Source: Ophiobolus disseminans (taxonomy: Eukaryota > Ascomycota > Dothideomycetes > Pleosporales > Phaeosphaeriaceae). Taken from it: a DNA stretch of 64,000 bases. The notes under the pieces are model-generated. The model saw only the letters and a program-made list of their open reading frames with translations, was not told the DNA's origin and made no database searches. The DNA lies in contig MU006229.1 of the NCBI GenBank assembly GCA_010093685.1, forward strand, positions 961,271 to 1,025,270, written 5' to 3'. The position numbers and the translations under genes were made by a program. Below, in pieces: positions 1 through 12,523 of the stretch (its first letter is position 1; each line of letters starts with the position of its first letter).

Positions 1-127
1 GGTGCGGCCCCTTCCGCACTCAACACCCAACGCGCCTGCATCTTCGTCGACTTTCCCACACGAGCCGAGGCGATAACTGATAACGATCCAATGCCCTCCG
101 ACGAGCGCTAGCCCACCTCCTTCACCA

Positions 128-3100
128 ATGCACCCGGTCGTGACCCTCGCTCTCGAGAATGTCGCAAACTACCGCCAAATGTTCGCGCCGCTGCTTTTCA
201 GCATCCTCGCTGCGGTTGCGCATGTTCACGACCCTGTACAACATTCGTTGCTTATAACCGCCGTTTCCTGGGCCATACCGTGGCTATATACAATCTTTAA
301 GGTCGGCATATGGCCAGATGCCGACAGCAAGAGGAGGAACACCAGCTGGCTTGCGGGCGGGTTTCTAGCATTCGCGCAGATATGCGACAGGGCGTCTGCC
401 GACAAAAATGGAACGTGGGCAACGAGGGTCAGTACGACATTATAGTGTCTTTGGAATATATTCTAATATGCATGCAGAGCCTCCTCCCCCTTCTCGTCAT
501 CCTCACCTCCAGAAACGACCTCCTGCCAAAGCTCACCGAGCTACCCACATACGGTGCCCACGACGATGCCGCCAAGGAACCCCAGAGTCCTTCCGATACA
601 CCATCCCAAGCTAGCGTCTATCGTACCTTGGCTGTCGTCACAGGTTCAGCGGCCGCTGTGCTTGCCATATACTCGGTCCCGTCTACCGTCGCATTAGGGC
701 TGAGCAGCGCCATTTTCACAGCGACCGGCCTGGTGCTTCTGGATACAACTACCCGTACTGCGGACAACGGCTTCACGACCGGCGCATATGTTCCAGTTTC
801 TGCCAATGGAGTAAGAACAAGACGTAGTTCTGTCGCCGGGCCTTCAAAAGAGCAGCCACTAGTTGTCCTGAGAGACTTCGCCACTGCTTTGTCGGCGGCA
901 TGCGGGCTTGCTTCCATGTTAGTAGAGCCCTCCTTGAGCAGCGCCATATCTTGGGAGCCAACATTGCAGACTTTCAAAGTTCTGCAATGTATCTTGTGGA
1001 TGATTCCAGTCAACGTTTTTGCTAATGTCCTTCTGTTTTTCACAGTAAGTCCGCCATCCTCACTCAAAAGGGCATTCTTGGAGTCATGAGACGCTTTGGT
1101 ATAGGATGTGGGATCACTCGCACGCATGTGACACCACAGTCTGAACCTGATATCGCATGTATCATCTGACGCTAACTTTATCAGCTTTCACGACAAGGCG
1201 CTGTGGATGCTTCACTTTTGTCTGTCTTTGCATGTATATGCGCAAAATTACATTTCGACCCTTCCTTTATGGCCATCTGGTTTACTTGTATCTACGTGCT
1301 GTCGGCACTTCTTTGCATGTCCGAAACACCTGTGTCCATTTTATCTGGGGACAAGCGCAGTCTTCTACGCGTTCTCAGGCGCATCATTCTTGGAGCCTCC
1401 GTTCTGTCTATTGGCTTAGCATTGTCCCGATACGCCCCTGGACTGCAGCATCGTCAATCTACCGATAACTCCCCTCGCTTCCAGGTCGCTCCACCAGCAT
1501 CGCCATTTGATCCCGTTCCCATCAACCTCAACAATGGACATCCAGCTGCCCAGCTAGTCAGCGCTGCGGAGTCAAATTTTGACAGTGTCCTGAAACACCA
1601 ATCTACGACTTTAGCAGATGCAGCTCGCGAGTACCGACGCAGGTATGGGATCGCACCACCACCACACTTCGATCGCTGGTACGAGTTTGCCGTTCGTAAC
1701 AAGGTCATTATGATTGACGAGTACGATATGATTAACGAAATGCTGCTGCCGTTTTGGGCTATTGAGCCGGCATCGATCCGATCGCGCATCACGCGGGAGT
1801 TAGGTGGCGAGGATAGCGCGCTGATCGGCGTGGCTATTCGCAATGGTGAGATAGTCAATATCGAAAAAGGGGACGAATGGCAACGAGAAGCTACCAAGGG
1901 TATGATGGAGAGTTTTAGGCAATATCTCCCAGACATGGATCTGGGCTTCAACATCCACGATGAGCCTCGAGTTGTGGTACCCGACTCGCACTTGTCTTCC
2001 ATGGTCAGCAAGGCACAGGACGAAGTGTTGCCACGCGTCGCCAAGTGCAAGGCTCCGCGAAACGGCTTCTCAGCCCGCCCCGAAGACGTGAACGACGGGA
2101 AGCGCTTTGTCGAGACCTATGTTTCTAAGTTCAATAGATTCGCCCATCAACAGACGTGGACGCCATCGCGATTGTCTTGCCCTACCGACAGCCAAGCTCA
2201 AACCTTTGAAGACTATGTCCAGGACAATCTAACAGCATATGCAGCAGGTCCACTGAACTATGTCTATAATGCCACCGCCTTCTCAGACATCTGCATCTCG
2301 CCTTCACTATCATCCACCTTTGGCTTCTTCGAGCGTCCCAACGCCTTCAACATCATACACGAGCTCACACCCGTCTTCTCACAGTCCAAAATTTCCAGTT
2401 TCCAAGACATCCTCTATCCCAGTCCGTGGTACTGGGCGGGTAGAGTCGGCTACGACAAGACACACGACACTACTTGGAACAACAAGACCAACGCCCTATA
2501 CTGGCGCGGCTCCACAACAGGCGGCTTCTCCCGTAACGGAGGCTGGAGAAGGCAGCATCGACAGCACATTGTCCAACGCCTCAACGCTCCCGACAAAGCC
2601 CGAATTCTCGCCGCCATTGACAAGGATGCAGCATTGAAAGACGAAGCAAAAACCTTCCTCGTCTCCGAAATCGACCGCCGCTCCCTCAAACACCTCGTCG
2701 ACGTGCACTTCTCCCACGTCGGTCAATGCGACCCCTCAGACTGCGACGCCCAGAAAGAATTCTTCCACGTCACCGAGCGCGCAGACGGGCAGAATGCATG
2801 GTACTTCAAGCACCTGCTCGACATGGACGGCAACGCTTTCTCCGGGCGCTTCTACAGCTTTCTAAAGAGTCGCAGCTTGACGTACAAAATGGCTGTTTTC
2901 CGCGAGTGGCACGCTGAGTGGTTGAAACCGTGGGTACATTATATCCCACTCAGTCTTAAGGGCGACGAACATCTTGATCTTGTTAGGTGGTTTAGTGGCG
3001 ATCAAGGTGGTGGTGTGGCGAAAGGTAAAGGCAAGAATCCGGATAAGAGCGGCAATGGAGACTCTGAGGGCGAAAAAAAGGCGAGGCAAATTGCGGAACG

Positions 3101-3176
3101 GAGTACGGAGTGGCATGATAAAGTACTACGAAACGTCGACTTTGAAGCGTGGTTTTTTAGGTTGTTGCTTGAGTAA
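128..3176 (+). CDS. GT90 (CAP10-like) glycosyltransferase with N-terminal membrane region
   Basis: Three exons are inferred: 128-427, 478-1044 and 1185-3176. Both introns are phase 0 and end in CAG. The joined protein has 952 residues. Residues 1 to about 330 hold several hydrophobic stretches, for example MFAPLLFSILAAVAHV and ILWMIPVNVFANVLLFF, so this part is probably a multi-pass membrane domain. The C-terminal half matches the CAP10/GT90 family of fungal sugar transferases (capsule xylosyltransferase relatives): it carries FDRWYEFAVRNKVIMIDEYD, an ALYWRGSTTGG motif and a conserved block LLDMDGNAFSGRFYSFLKS before the C-terminus. By family it should transfer a sugar in the secretory pathway; acceptor and sugar cannot be told. 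The last 80 residues hold a Gly/Lys-rich insert. The family call is secure; the exact N-terminus is less so. Confidence 0.85.
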
Positions 3177-4043
3177 ATCTGACACATCTACGGGATGAGG
3201 AAGCATTGGCTAATGAGTAGTAGGTACGGCCGCATTATCGACGACAATCGCGAGGAAATTGGGTATCCTGGACCATGAGCAGGAAAGTCTAACCGGTGTT
3301 TTGGATTGTGTGTTAGAGTGCAGGATGTGCGGATTTGCATAGCAATGGCGTTTGAATAGATCCTCGCGATTTTTCTTAACAATGAACACAGTGCTTATTT
3401 TGGAAATGCCTACCTCCACCCACACACACCTGCCTTGCGCTCTCCGAGCTTCCATTCCATGCCACGAAAAGTCATCGCCCTATGCTTGCATGCACTCTTA
3501 GCCCAGGTGCTCGTAAGCCTGCACTGAGAACACACATACCATCCCCTTGTAATAAAATCTCATCCGCACAATTTCTCATATAGCCCTCCCTCTTCCCTCG
3601 CGCTATTCACACAATCTACCTGCGCCCACTGCTACACGTGTCGTGAGATCTTGTGCACGAGCACGTGCCGTGTCCTGTAATAATATCCGTACCGCAGTAA
3701 AGGCTTGCAGACGGCTTGTCATCACGGCTGTAGATGTTTCGTTTGGACGATGATGGGCGCGGGGATAGTTTGGGACTGTAGTAGCATAGAAGAGTTACGG
3801 AGAGATTATCAAGAATTGTGTTCTGGTATAGTGTCATGGTGAGTGATAAGATTGTACAGGAAAGTAATGCGTGGTATGGTGTTTATTAATTACAGCCCCC
3901 TAGAAACGAATAGCGCAAGGAGACGTTCAGAAGTAGAGCAAGTGAGCTGATTGAACTACAAGACCGCCGCAAGGGCGCAGAACATGTAAACTGACGATAT
4001 CGGCACGGTGCTAAAAGGCGACGGACTGGGCCCGAATTCGCGC
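3177..4043. other. Convergent intergenic region
   Basis: This stretch lies between the 3' ends of the GT90 gene and the large CBM18/PAN gene. It holds a possible polyadenylation motif AATAAAA near 3550. Short open frames here have no recognisable domains. It probably contains the two 3' untranslated regions. Confidence 0.5.
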
Positions 4044-7000
4044 TTAGCTATCGCAGGTCTTGGTGAAGAGGTTGTAGTTAGGAGTACTGGCAAGTGTCGA
4101 GACCGTAGAATACAGCGTGCAAGTGAATCCGCCGTACGACACAGCTGCTTTACATTTGGTGTCTCTGCGACAGGCGTCGACGCAATTATTGGTAGAGAGA
4201 TTTTGGGTTGAATAGGGCGTCCCTTGGGTGATTCGGCGGCCACAGGCGACATGGAAGCCCGATTGGCAGCGATTGTTGTTGGCCGCACAGGCGTTCGTGA
4301 AGCCTCCAGTAAAGGGCGTACAGTTTGATACCTGGGCGTAGGGACATACTGCCGCGGAAGATGACGGTGTTGGCGGAGGCGAAGAAGATACGAGAGACGA
4401 TGGCGAAGAAGATGCGAGAGACGATGGCGAAGAAGATGCGAGAGGCGATGGTGACGAAGAGGCGAGAGGCGATGGTGACGAAGAGGCGAGAGGCGATGGC
4501 GTCGAAATCACCGCTACAGACAACGTTGTCACGGTGCTAAACGTTGACGGAACATTCGCAACAGGTGTACTGCTTATTACTGCAGCACCTCCTACTGCCG
4601 TTTCGTCCTCACAGACCTTAGTAGCGACCGTATAGGAGGGAGATCCTTCACCAATTGCTATGATCTCAGACCACAAGTAGCAGATAGGTATGGTGTTGGC
4701 CGTGTAAAATTGTACTCCTTTGCACAGTGAATTCTTGCGACAATCGTCAACACAAAGTTCACCAGAGCGACTCCCTGATGAGAGAACGGTCCCTGTACTG
4801 ACTCTGGTGCCGCACGAAACTTGGAAGCCTGATTGGCAGCGGCCGGCAGAAGCTGGACAGGCGCTTTCAAATGGTCCAGTAAAAGGCGTGCAGTTCGGTG
4901 CCTTGGCGTAGCATACCTTCGCGGGAGCTGACGAAGGCGAAGAAGATGCCAAAGGCGACGGCGTCGAAACCACCGCCACAGAAGACGTCGTGACGGTGCT
5001 AAAAGTCGATGGAACATTGGCAACAAGCGTGCTGCTCAATGCAGCAGCAGGTGGCGCTGCCGCCTCGTCCTCACAGACCTTGGTGTACGACGCATATGCA
5101 TCGCCCCCGTCTGACGACGCCGAGGCATCCGAGAACAACGTGCAAGCGTAGAAAGATGAGGTGATGCGTTGAGTACTGGCTACTTTGCACATGGCATTTG
5201 CGCGGCAAGCGGCGATGCACGGATTTGGACCGTTGTAGCTACCTGAGAAGATGGGGGTTCCGGTCGAGAATCTGATGCCGCAGTTGACTTGGAAGCCTGC
5301 TTGGCAACCGTTGTTAGAAGCTGGGCAGGCGGCAGCAAGAGATCCAGTGACGGGCGTGCAGTTCGGTATTCTGGCGTAGGGACATACCTGCGCGGGAGGG
5401 GACGGCGTTGGCGTTGGCGATGGCGAGGGGGAAGGAGACGGTGATGGTGATGACAATGGAGACGACGACGGCGATGGCGTAGGTGCAGGGTCGCAGATTT
5501 TCTGGAATGATTTTATGCCATTGCCTCCTTGCTCAAATCCAGTGACCGAGTCAAACAACTGACAGTTGATACTGGAACTCCCACCGAGAAACTGTGCTGC
5601 CGTGCATGTAGCTGTTTCACGACAAAGCGATACACACTGCGCAACCGTGAAGCCGCCCGACCTCGGGGCAACTGTCAACTGGTTACCCATCACTGTTGAA
5701 GAGCATCTAAGTTTGAATCCTAATTGGCACATATTGTTCCCGTCTTGGCATGAATTGAAAAAAGAGGTAGCGCCGGTGTATGGTACACAGCCAGGGTCGC
5801 TAACGCAGGCAGCCGGTGCTGAAGGTGACGGGAGAGTCGGCGTTGAAGATGACAAAGACGGTACCAAGGATGATGTCAGTAACGATGCTGATGCCGAAGA
5901 GGATGCTGCAGATGAAGCTGAAGGCGTTGCCGAGGATGACGACGAGCTCGAGGAGACTGGCGCGGGGGTTGATGTCGATGATGCGGACAACGTGCTACTA
6001 CTCAGGAGAGCAGATGACAGCGATCCGGTGCTGACACCACAAGTTTTTCTAAACATATCGAATGCAGGGCAATCAAGGTATTCCTCCACACGACTGTACG
6101 TGAAACAAAAGCCGAACCGAATTGATGATGCCACGCAGCTGGTTTCCTTGCGGCATGTGTCTACACAGTTCTCAACTGTCGTTGCAGTTGACTGTGATAA
6201 TAGCTGGGCGTTGAGAGGACAGGTGCCGCACAAAATCTTGAAGCCTGTTTGGCATTGATTGTCGGCAGTGGGGCAAGCGTTCGTGAGCGAGCCGCTGAAG
6301 GGCGTGCATGCAGGCTCATTGAGGAAAGCACATGACGAAGGCGTTGATGAAGGCGACGAGGAGCTTGCCGAGACCGGCGTGGGAGTAGGTGTCGGAGACG
6401 ATATTGGGGTCGAAGATAGTACCAAGGATGATGACGATGAGGATGATGCTGGGGCACCCTGGCTAGAGACGCAAACTCTTTCGTATGCAAATGAGCCCTC
6501 TATCACGCCAGGACGGTAACCTCCAATGACCTTGGAGTATCGATCGCATAGTGGGCCGCCGCCAAAAATGGCAAAGTAACCTGCTGCGACGCAGCTCGGC
6601 TCACTACGACACGCGGCCACACATTCGTCTTGCGTGAGTCCTCTCAAGGGCTGACTTACAAGATTTCCGCTTACTACAAACGTATCGCAACGCATCTTGA
6701 AGCCTGATTGACATTTGTTATTGGAGGACGGGCAGCTATTTTGAAAGGTTCCAGTGAATTGAGAGCAGCTCGGTTCATCGAGATAGGGGCAAGCGGATGC
6801 AGTTGGCGTTGACGAGGAAGCCACAGAGCTAGAGCTGGAGCTCATCACCGAGGACGATGCCGAGGGTGAGATGGTGAGCGTGCTCGACGTAACAAAGGAA
6901 CTGGAACTCTGGGATGTCGAGGACGCAATCATCAGTGTAGAGGATGCTGTCAGGGAAATGGTACTCGACGCCGAGTTTTCAATGGGACAGAGCCTTCGGT

Positions 7001-8888
7001 AGAACACGCTTCCGGGGGCCTCGTCTAAAGCGACGCCTGAAGTACTGAACAAATCACAGAAAATGATACCAAGGATGTCCGTTCGATAGCCCACAAACTT
7101 GCAGTCTGCGACGCTACGGCATGCCTCAAGACACTGGTTTGTCGATACTCCCGGCAACGTAGAGATGGAAACGGCACCGTTCGGACGAACGCCACACTGG
7201 ACGATGAAGTCGTCCTTACACCTGCGATCGAGATCGGGACAACTGTTGTCAAAATCGCCTGTGGCTCTGACACAGCCCCTCCCGTTGGTGTAGGGGCAGA
7301 CCGATGGCGAAGGCGCGGCCAGTGACGATGTCGAGCTTGAAACGACGATGGAGCCTGAGCTCTGAGACACCACGGACGAGGCCGATGCGGAGGACGAGAC
7401 CAATAGCGAAATTGTGGTGGACGAGGAGGGCAGTGCAAGTGTGCTCGACGACACGACTGGAGAATCGCAGACTTTGTCAAGGTACAAGCTCCCAAACTCA
7501 ATCGCATTATCGCTTGTCACAATTCTGTATAACACACACCTCCTTGTGGCCGGTGAATAGGCTGCTGCCCGACAATTCGGTTGCCCCCTACATGCGGAGA
7601 CGCACCCGCTGGCCGATTGATTTGGGAGGACTGCGAGAGAGGTAGAGTCTAGTCCCGGCTTCACACCACAACGAACTCTGAAGCCGACTTGACACTGGTT
7701 TTCGTGCGATGGGCAGCTGTCTTCGAAGTCGTCGTCAAATGTAGGGCAACTTGTTAGTTGGAGGCAGGTCGATGGCGTTGAAGGCGTCGGTGTGGGAGAC
7801 GGGCTCAAGGACACACTCGAAGAGCTGCTTGAAACGATCGCGGAGCTAGACAGGATGTCTGAAGAGCTGGATGAAGCAGCTGAGGAGCTCGAAATGACAG
7901 CCGAGGAGCTAGATAAGATAGTCGAGGAGCTGGATGCCGCAGCGCTGCTTGACAATGCAGAAGACGATAACGGAGATGATGAAGTAATTTGCGCAACGCT
8001 TGTCGAAGAGACGGCACTTGAAGAGCTCGCCTGGGTTGTTGCCGTCGATGTTGTTCGGACGGTAGTGGAGAAGCTCGAAGATGGGGAGCGAATGGGCGAG
8101 GACGAGGAAACTCTGCTAGACGAACTGATCATGTTGCACTTTCCAAACCCCTTCTGGCAAGTATTCGCATCGCAGTAACCTAGCGAGGTTAGCCAGCATC
8201 CACCCAAGTACAGTGGAGGTCGTTACCGATAGTAGAGCCACAGTAGGAGCTAGATCGTGGTCAGCAATGGATCACATTCATTGATAGGTAGGACTTACTA
8301 TTGCGAGCAACAGTCACCCCATTGAGAGCCCATGCAGGTCCGACCACCGAAAGATGGACCACATCGCGCGTTCGTGCTGACGGCCTGGCTTGCAGTAGGC
8401 GGGGTTGAGGAAACGCGGGTTGAGCTTGAGATCCCGATGGAGGAGCTGGACGACTGCCTCACGGGCGCGCTAGAAGAGACAATGCTGCCAGTACAGGTAC
8501 CAAACTTGGACTGGCATCCTTTGCTCGCTGCACAATAATCGGTCTGAAAGTGTGGTCAGTAGATGCCCAGCCGACCATCGATTCGCGAGATCTTACTGTG
8601 CTACCACACCATCCATACTAGGAGACACAACAACGTTAGCATTCCGTGGTACGGCCGATAACAATTGTGTGTAAACATACTTGCGAACAGCAGTTGCCCC
8701 ATTCTAAAACACATGTTAGTGACTGCACGCTCTCTGCAGACATCAAGCAACTTACTAGAACCAAGACAAGTCCTTCCATTGGCACCACACTTCGCGTCAG
8801 TAGTAACGCGCAGAGTCTGACCAAGAACCCCGAAAGGCGAAAGAGCAAGTAAAACGAGTGACGGTAAAACGAGTGACGCGGACTTCAT
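4044..8888 (-). CDS. Large secreted protein: two CBM18 modules plus eight PAN/Apple-like cysteine-rich repeats
   Basis: Six exons are inferred on the minus strand: 8888-8756, 8703-8681, 8617-8597, 8543-8299, 8249-8227 and 8179-4044, giving 1526 residues. Residues 1-23 form a signal peptide ending VLG. Two eight-cysteine chitin-binding (CBM18, hevein-like) modules occupy residues 34-76 and 120-163; both keep the adjacent Cys pair and the aromatic YGWCGS or YSYCGS motif. Tiny exons that split these modules restore them exactly, which supports the splice model. The rest is eight repeats of about 100 residues joined by Ser/Thr/Pro-rich linkers. Each repeat has about ten cysteines, a motif like NACPxxNNxCQxGFxxxCG, then a PAN/Apple-like core (CVxxCRxxxxCxxxxY...CxLY). 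The protein probably binds chitin at the wall or outside the cell, with the repeats binding glycan or protein. No catalytic domain is seen. Confidence 0.85.
4381..4500. repeat. 24-bp in-frame minisatellite, five copies
   Basis: Five consecutive 24-base units begin with GAAGAAGAT or the variant GACGAAGAG and end with GATGGC or GATGGT. They lie in the linker before the last PAN-like repeat of the CBM18 gene. On the minus strand each unit encodes eight residues of the type SPSPLASS or SPSSLASS. Copy changes stay in frame, so the linker length can vary without breaking the protein. Confidence 0.95.
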
Positions 8889-9890
8889 CGTGGGCAAGCG
8901 ATGACGAGAAGTCTGGAGAACGAAACGGTGGGAGAAGCCAGACGACTAAGTAAACGCCCACGACTCACCCGCTTCTAGCAGCAACGTCCAAAAACGAACA
9001 GTCTATGCTCCTTCTCCATGCAGAGCCAAGACGTGTAGCGAGACGTCAATGAATCTATCGTGCATCTGATCGTCTAGCTTAAGCCACAGGGCTGCAATGG
9101 GCGATCTACAAGTCAGGGCCAGTGGAGAGAAACCTCCGGTCGTATTGCCAGGATGTACGCAGTACTGTCACAAAACGGCGATGAACTGCAGTTACCTGGT
9201 GGGCAATGGCTTCAAAGCATCACGACGCGACACCGTCCTCACGCTCACATCTGGGCCCCAAGATTTTCTTCTTTCCCGCTAACCGACTCTTCCAATTTCG
9301 TACCTGGCGCTAGTGTGGGGTGCGGCTGAGGTCTCAGCAGCCTCGCGAGGCTGAACATCATGCCCCTTTCGCATAGCGCCGCCGGATGGCGAGAACGCGG
9401 CGAATTCTAAGCTGCAAGCGAGCGCGAAAGCACCGCTTGCTGCAGGTGCTCAACGGTACAAACCACGTTTTGATGCCGGTTGGCGTTGTTCGGGTCGCTT
9501 CGCAATGCATTGAGCCGTGCGGCGATGGCGTTGTAGTGTTGTGAGCGAAGTTTGGCAGTTGCGAGTCGTCTTCGAGATCGCTAACACCCTGCTTATGTAA
9601 CCGGACGTGACAAAAGCACCACCCAGAAAGGAAACATGGTCACTTTAGCTCCGGCCATGTATTTTGAGTGTCTGGGTCTCCCTTTCCAAGTGATAAAAGG
9701 CAAGATGATAGACGACTTGTGGCTCAGCGATTCCGGCACCACGAAGTGTAGGAGAAGCGTAAGTCATTCGATGCAAAGGAACCGCTGTCTTTGCACGTTT
9801 ATTGGGGTTCAAAAGGCAAGATTACAACAGAAGAACATGCCAATCATGAGTTCGTTATCACTACATAGCCAGCTTTGGTACACGCTCTAC
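8889..9890. other. Intergenic, upstream of the CBM18/PAN gene
   Basis: About 1 kb separates the start of the CBM18 gene from the 3' end of the P450, both on minus. It should carry the promoter of the first and the 3' untranslated region of the second. No coding frame with a recognisable domain was seen. Confidence 0.5.
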
Positions 9891-11521
9891 TTACACCGTC
9901 TGCACCCTCGGCCGAAACCTCGTCCTAAACTCCCTCTGCCCAACAAACCACGCATTATGCGTCTTCCACTCCCCACCCTCCTGCTCCAACTGCACCTCAA
10001 ACCTCCTCAAGAAACTCGGCACAAGTTTGTATATCTCCAACAAGCTGATATTCTTACCAATGCACGTCCTCGCCCCAGCACCAAACTGCAACATTGTGCC
10101 CTTCATCTCCTTCAGTTTTTCCGGACTCGCATCGATCCAGCGCTCCGGGCGGAAAGTGTCGACGTCGAGGCCGAAAACTTCGGGCCGTCGGTGCACGACC
10201 CATGCGTTGCAGCCGACGATTGTGCCGCCGGGGATGAATTCGCCGAGGATTTGCATGCCCTGGGGTGGTACGACGCGCTCGAGGATGAGGCCTGGGGCCG
10301 GGTGCATGCGGAATGATTCTTGGACGACGGCGTCGAGGTACGATAGTTTTTGTGCTTCGGGCCATGAGACGGTGCGGTCTGCGCGAGATTCAATGGTTCC
10401 GTTTGCGACGGCTTCGTCGAGTTCTTGCATCAGTTTTGAGTAGATGTGGGGGTGCTTGACGAGGAAGTAGAAGACGGCGGAGAGCGAGATGGCGGTTGTT
10501 TCTGAGCCGGCGAAAACCATGGATGTGCATGTTGAGAGGATGCGGTTATCGTCCATGAAGGGGTGATCGTGACTTGCTTGGGCGAACTTTGAGAGTAAGT
10601 CGATGCCGCGAGGATTGGCTTTCTCGTCATCTGAGAGACCGAAGCGCTTGGTCTTTTCAACTTGGCCGGCGCGTTCGTTAGAACGGTTCAAGGCGAAGAG
10701 AGTTACGGGATGGATGCGTTTGTCCAGACCGATGCGTTGGGCGAAAAGACTGATGGGGTTCTTCCAGAGAAGGCGGTCGAGAATGGGCATTTGACCAACC
10801 GGTGCGACGTAGTCGAAGAACTTTCCCAAGAAACCAATGATGTTGTCCACATCTTTATTCCCCTCTACAAACCCAAGTCGCTTGCTCCAGGTCAATTCAC
10901 CAATGACATCAAAAGCGAAGAATTGCAGCCACTCGCTGAAGTTGCAACTATTCCCTGTGTTGGCGAACATCTCCTCCGTCTTATCAAGCCAGTATGTAAG
11001 CGTCGAGTTAACAAGAGGCTCATAGTTGACCAGCGAGCTCATAGCAAAGGCATTGTTGACACATCGGCGGTACTTTGCGTGGAAATCCTCGTCGGTGGTG
11101 GAGAAGAGGGAAAGGAGCGGTTGGCCCTTTGAGACTGCACCTTGAACGGGATAGAAGCCGGACTGCATGGGGGTTAGATCATGTTCAACATTTGATCCAA
11201 TTTGACTGAGCTTACCTTATACACGCCTTTGTTCAGTCCATAGATCGCCTTGATAGCTCGTGGATCCGCAAAGGAGAGAACGTTTGGTCCCAGCCGCACA
11301 ACATCTCCATGCTTCCGATGCAACGCGATCTGCGTCCAGTGATGATTCCTCTTGTTGACATCCCACAGCCGCCACCAATTGCTGTATCCTGCTGCCCAAT
11401 GGCCTGGGTATTTGTTCAGCCTCTTCCAGTATTTGTTATTCAACAGGAACGCGATGATGACGGAGACGGTCACGAGTGGCCAGTACCGCACGAGAAGCGG
11501 GAGGATCTCGTTAGCGAGCAT
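9891..11521 (-). CDS. Cytochrome P450, pisatin-demethylase-like
   Basis: Two exons, 11521-11216 and 11162-9891, are joined at a GTAAGC donor and a CAG acceptor in phase 0, giving 525 residues. The start is the ATG before an N-terminal membrane anchor (LLVRYWPLVTVSVIIAFLL). Diagnostic motifs are all present: I-helix AGSETT at 320-325, K-helix ESFR at 384-387, and heme loop FGAGARTCIG at 462-471 with Cys469 as iron ligand. The segment YVAPVGQMPILDRLLWKNP resembles fungal P450s annotated as pisatin demethylase (CYP57-related). The enzyme should be a microsomal monooxygenase. The substrate cannot be inferred: that family label covers many unrelated activities, and no biosynthetic partners lie beside it. 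Confidence 0.9.
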
Positions 11522-12523
11522 TGTGCCTGGAACAGATATTGCGCTACAGGAGCAATCGATCCGGTGTCCGGGTAGAGAGAACGAGATGACAGAAACAAGC
11601 AAGCAGCACTACACTTTCATATCTGAGGCTGCTGGGCACATCATATAGTGGCACAGAGGCGACAGCCGCTATCCCAGGTTTCCCGCGCTGCTCAAGCCTC
11701 TTTTGTCTGGAATCTGCTGCGGCATCGTGCAAATCGTGATGGTGCACCTTTGTGTATACCGGCAGTTACAATATGAAGTTCGAGATGACCCGATAGGTCG
11801 GTGGCTTCGTTGCGCGCTTGGAAGATCGCGGGGAGGCTGCTCCGGGGCGCGGGGTACTTGATCGCCCGTCTTCCTTTCAACGGCATCCTGATAGTTTCAC
11901 CCCAGGCCTCAGCTGGCTGTCGCTTCTAATATGCTGATGATGTTGTGATTGGATTGTATCCAAGATGCCAGTATCGCCGTACCAAAAATCATCTCATACT
12001 CCCTCAATTTTCTCTCTGCAGCCGGGAAACAGCTGGTATCGCGTAGTGCTATTTTGGAACTGCCGTGTACGTGGAGCTCAACAACTAGCCCGAGCCGATA
12101 GCGAGATCCTGTGCCATCGGGAGTTGGCTTTGGCCGAAAAACACATCTGCCGAAATCATCTGAGCTCAACGTGGCGTGAATCAAGACCGGATCTTCCGAC
12201 TCGAAAGCTGACTCACGTGGCTCTAGCCGAGGCTCGTGGCTGTGCAAATGAAGCTCGCATTTTGGCGAATGATTGTGTAGGATGTACTTGTTTCAGGTGA
12301 ACCCAAACGCAGGCGAAGATATGTGTTTCGTCGTCCATACCACCGGTAGGCAACTAGGTGCAGGTCTGGTGAATAGGTACTTCGTCGTACAAGGTGGAGA
12401 GCCTCATTCCAGGCTGCGATGGTCGAGTAGATTTCGAAATGGATTTGATCCATAAAGACGTGCAAACTATTCGAATTAGCTGCCATCCATTCCAGTCGGC
12501 TACTCATATCATAAAACTCTGCC
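11522..12523. other. Divergent intergenic region
   Basis: About 1 kb lies between the start codons of the P450 (minus) and the DUF7730-like gene (plus), so it should contain both promoters. Open frames here lack recognisable domains. Confidence 0.5.

Noticed and set aside
618..1127. Minus-strand 169-codon frame in the GT90 gene
   Set aside because: It lies opposite a membrane-spanning exon with better coding character and carries no domain.
5566..6258. Plus-strand 230-codon open frame opposite the CBM18/PAN gene
   Set aside because: It is acidic low-complexity sequence produced by reading Ser/Ala-rich linker codons antisense; the minus frame has domains, this one does not.
7792..8178. Plus-strand Glu-rich open frame
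   Set aside because: Antisense shadow of the Ser-rich stalk of the same secreted protein.
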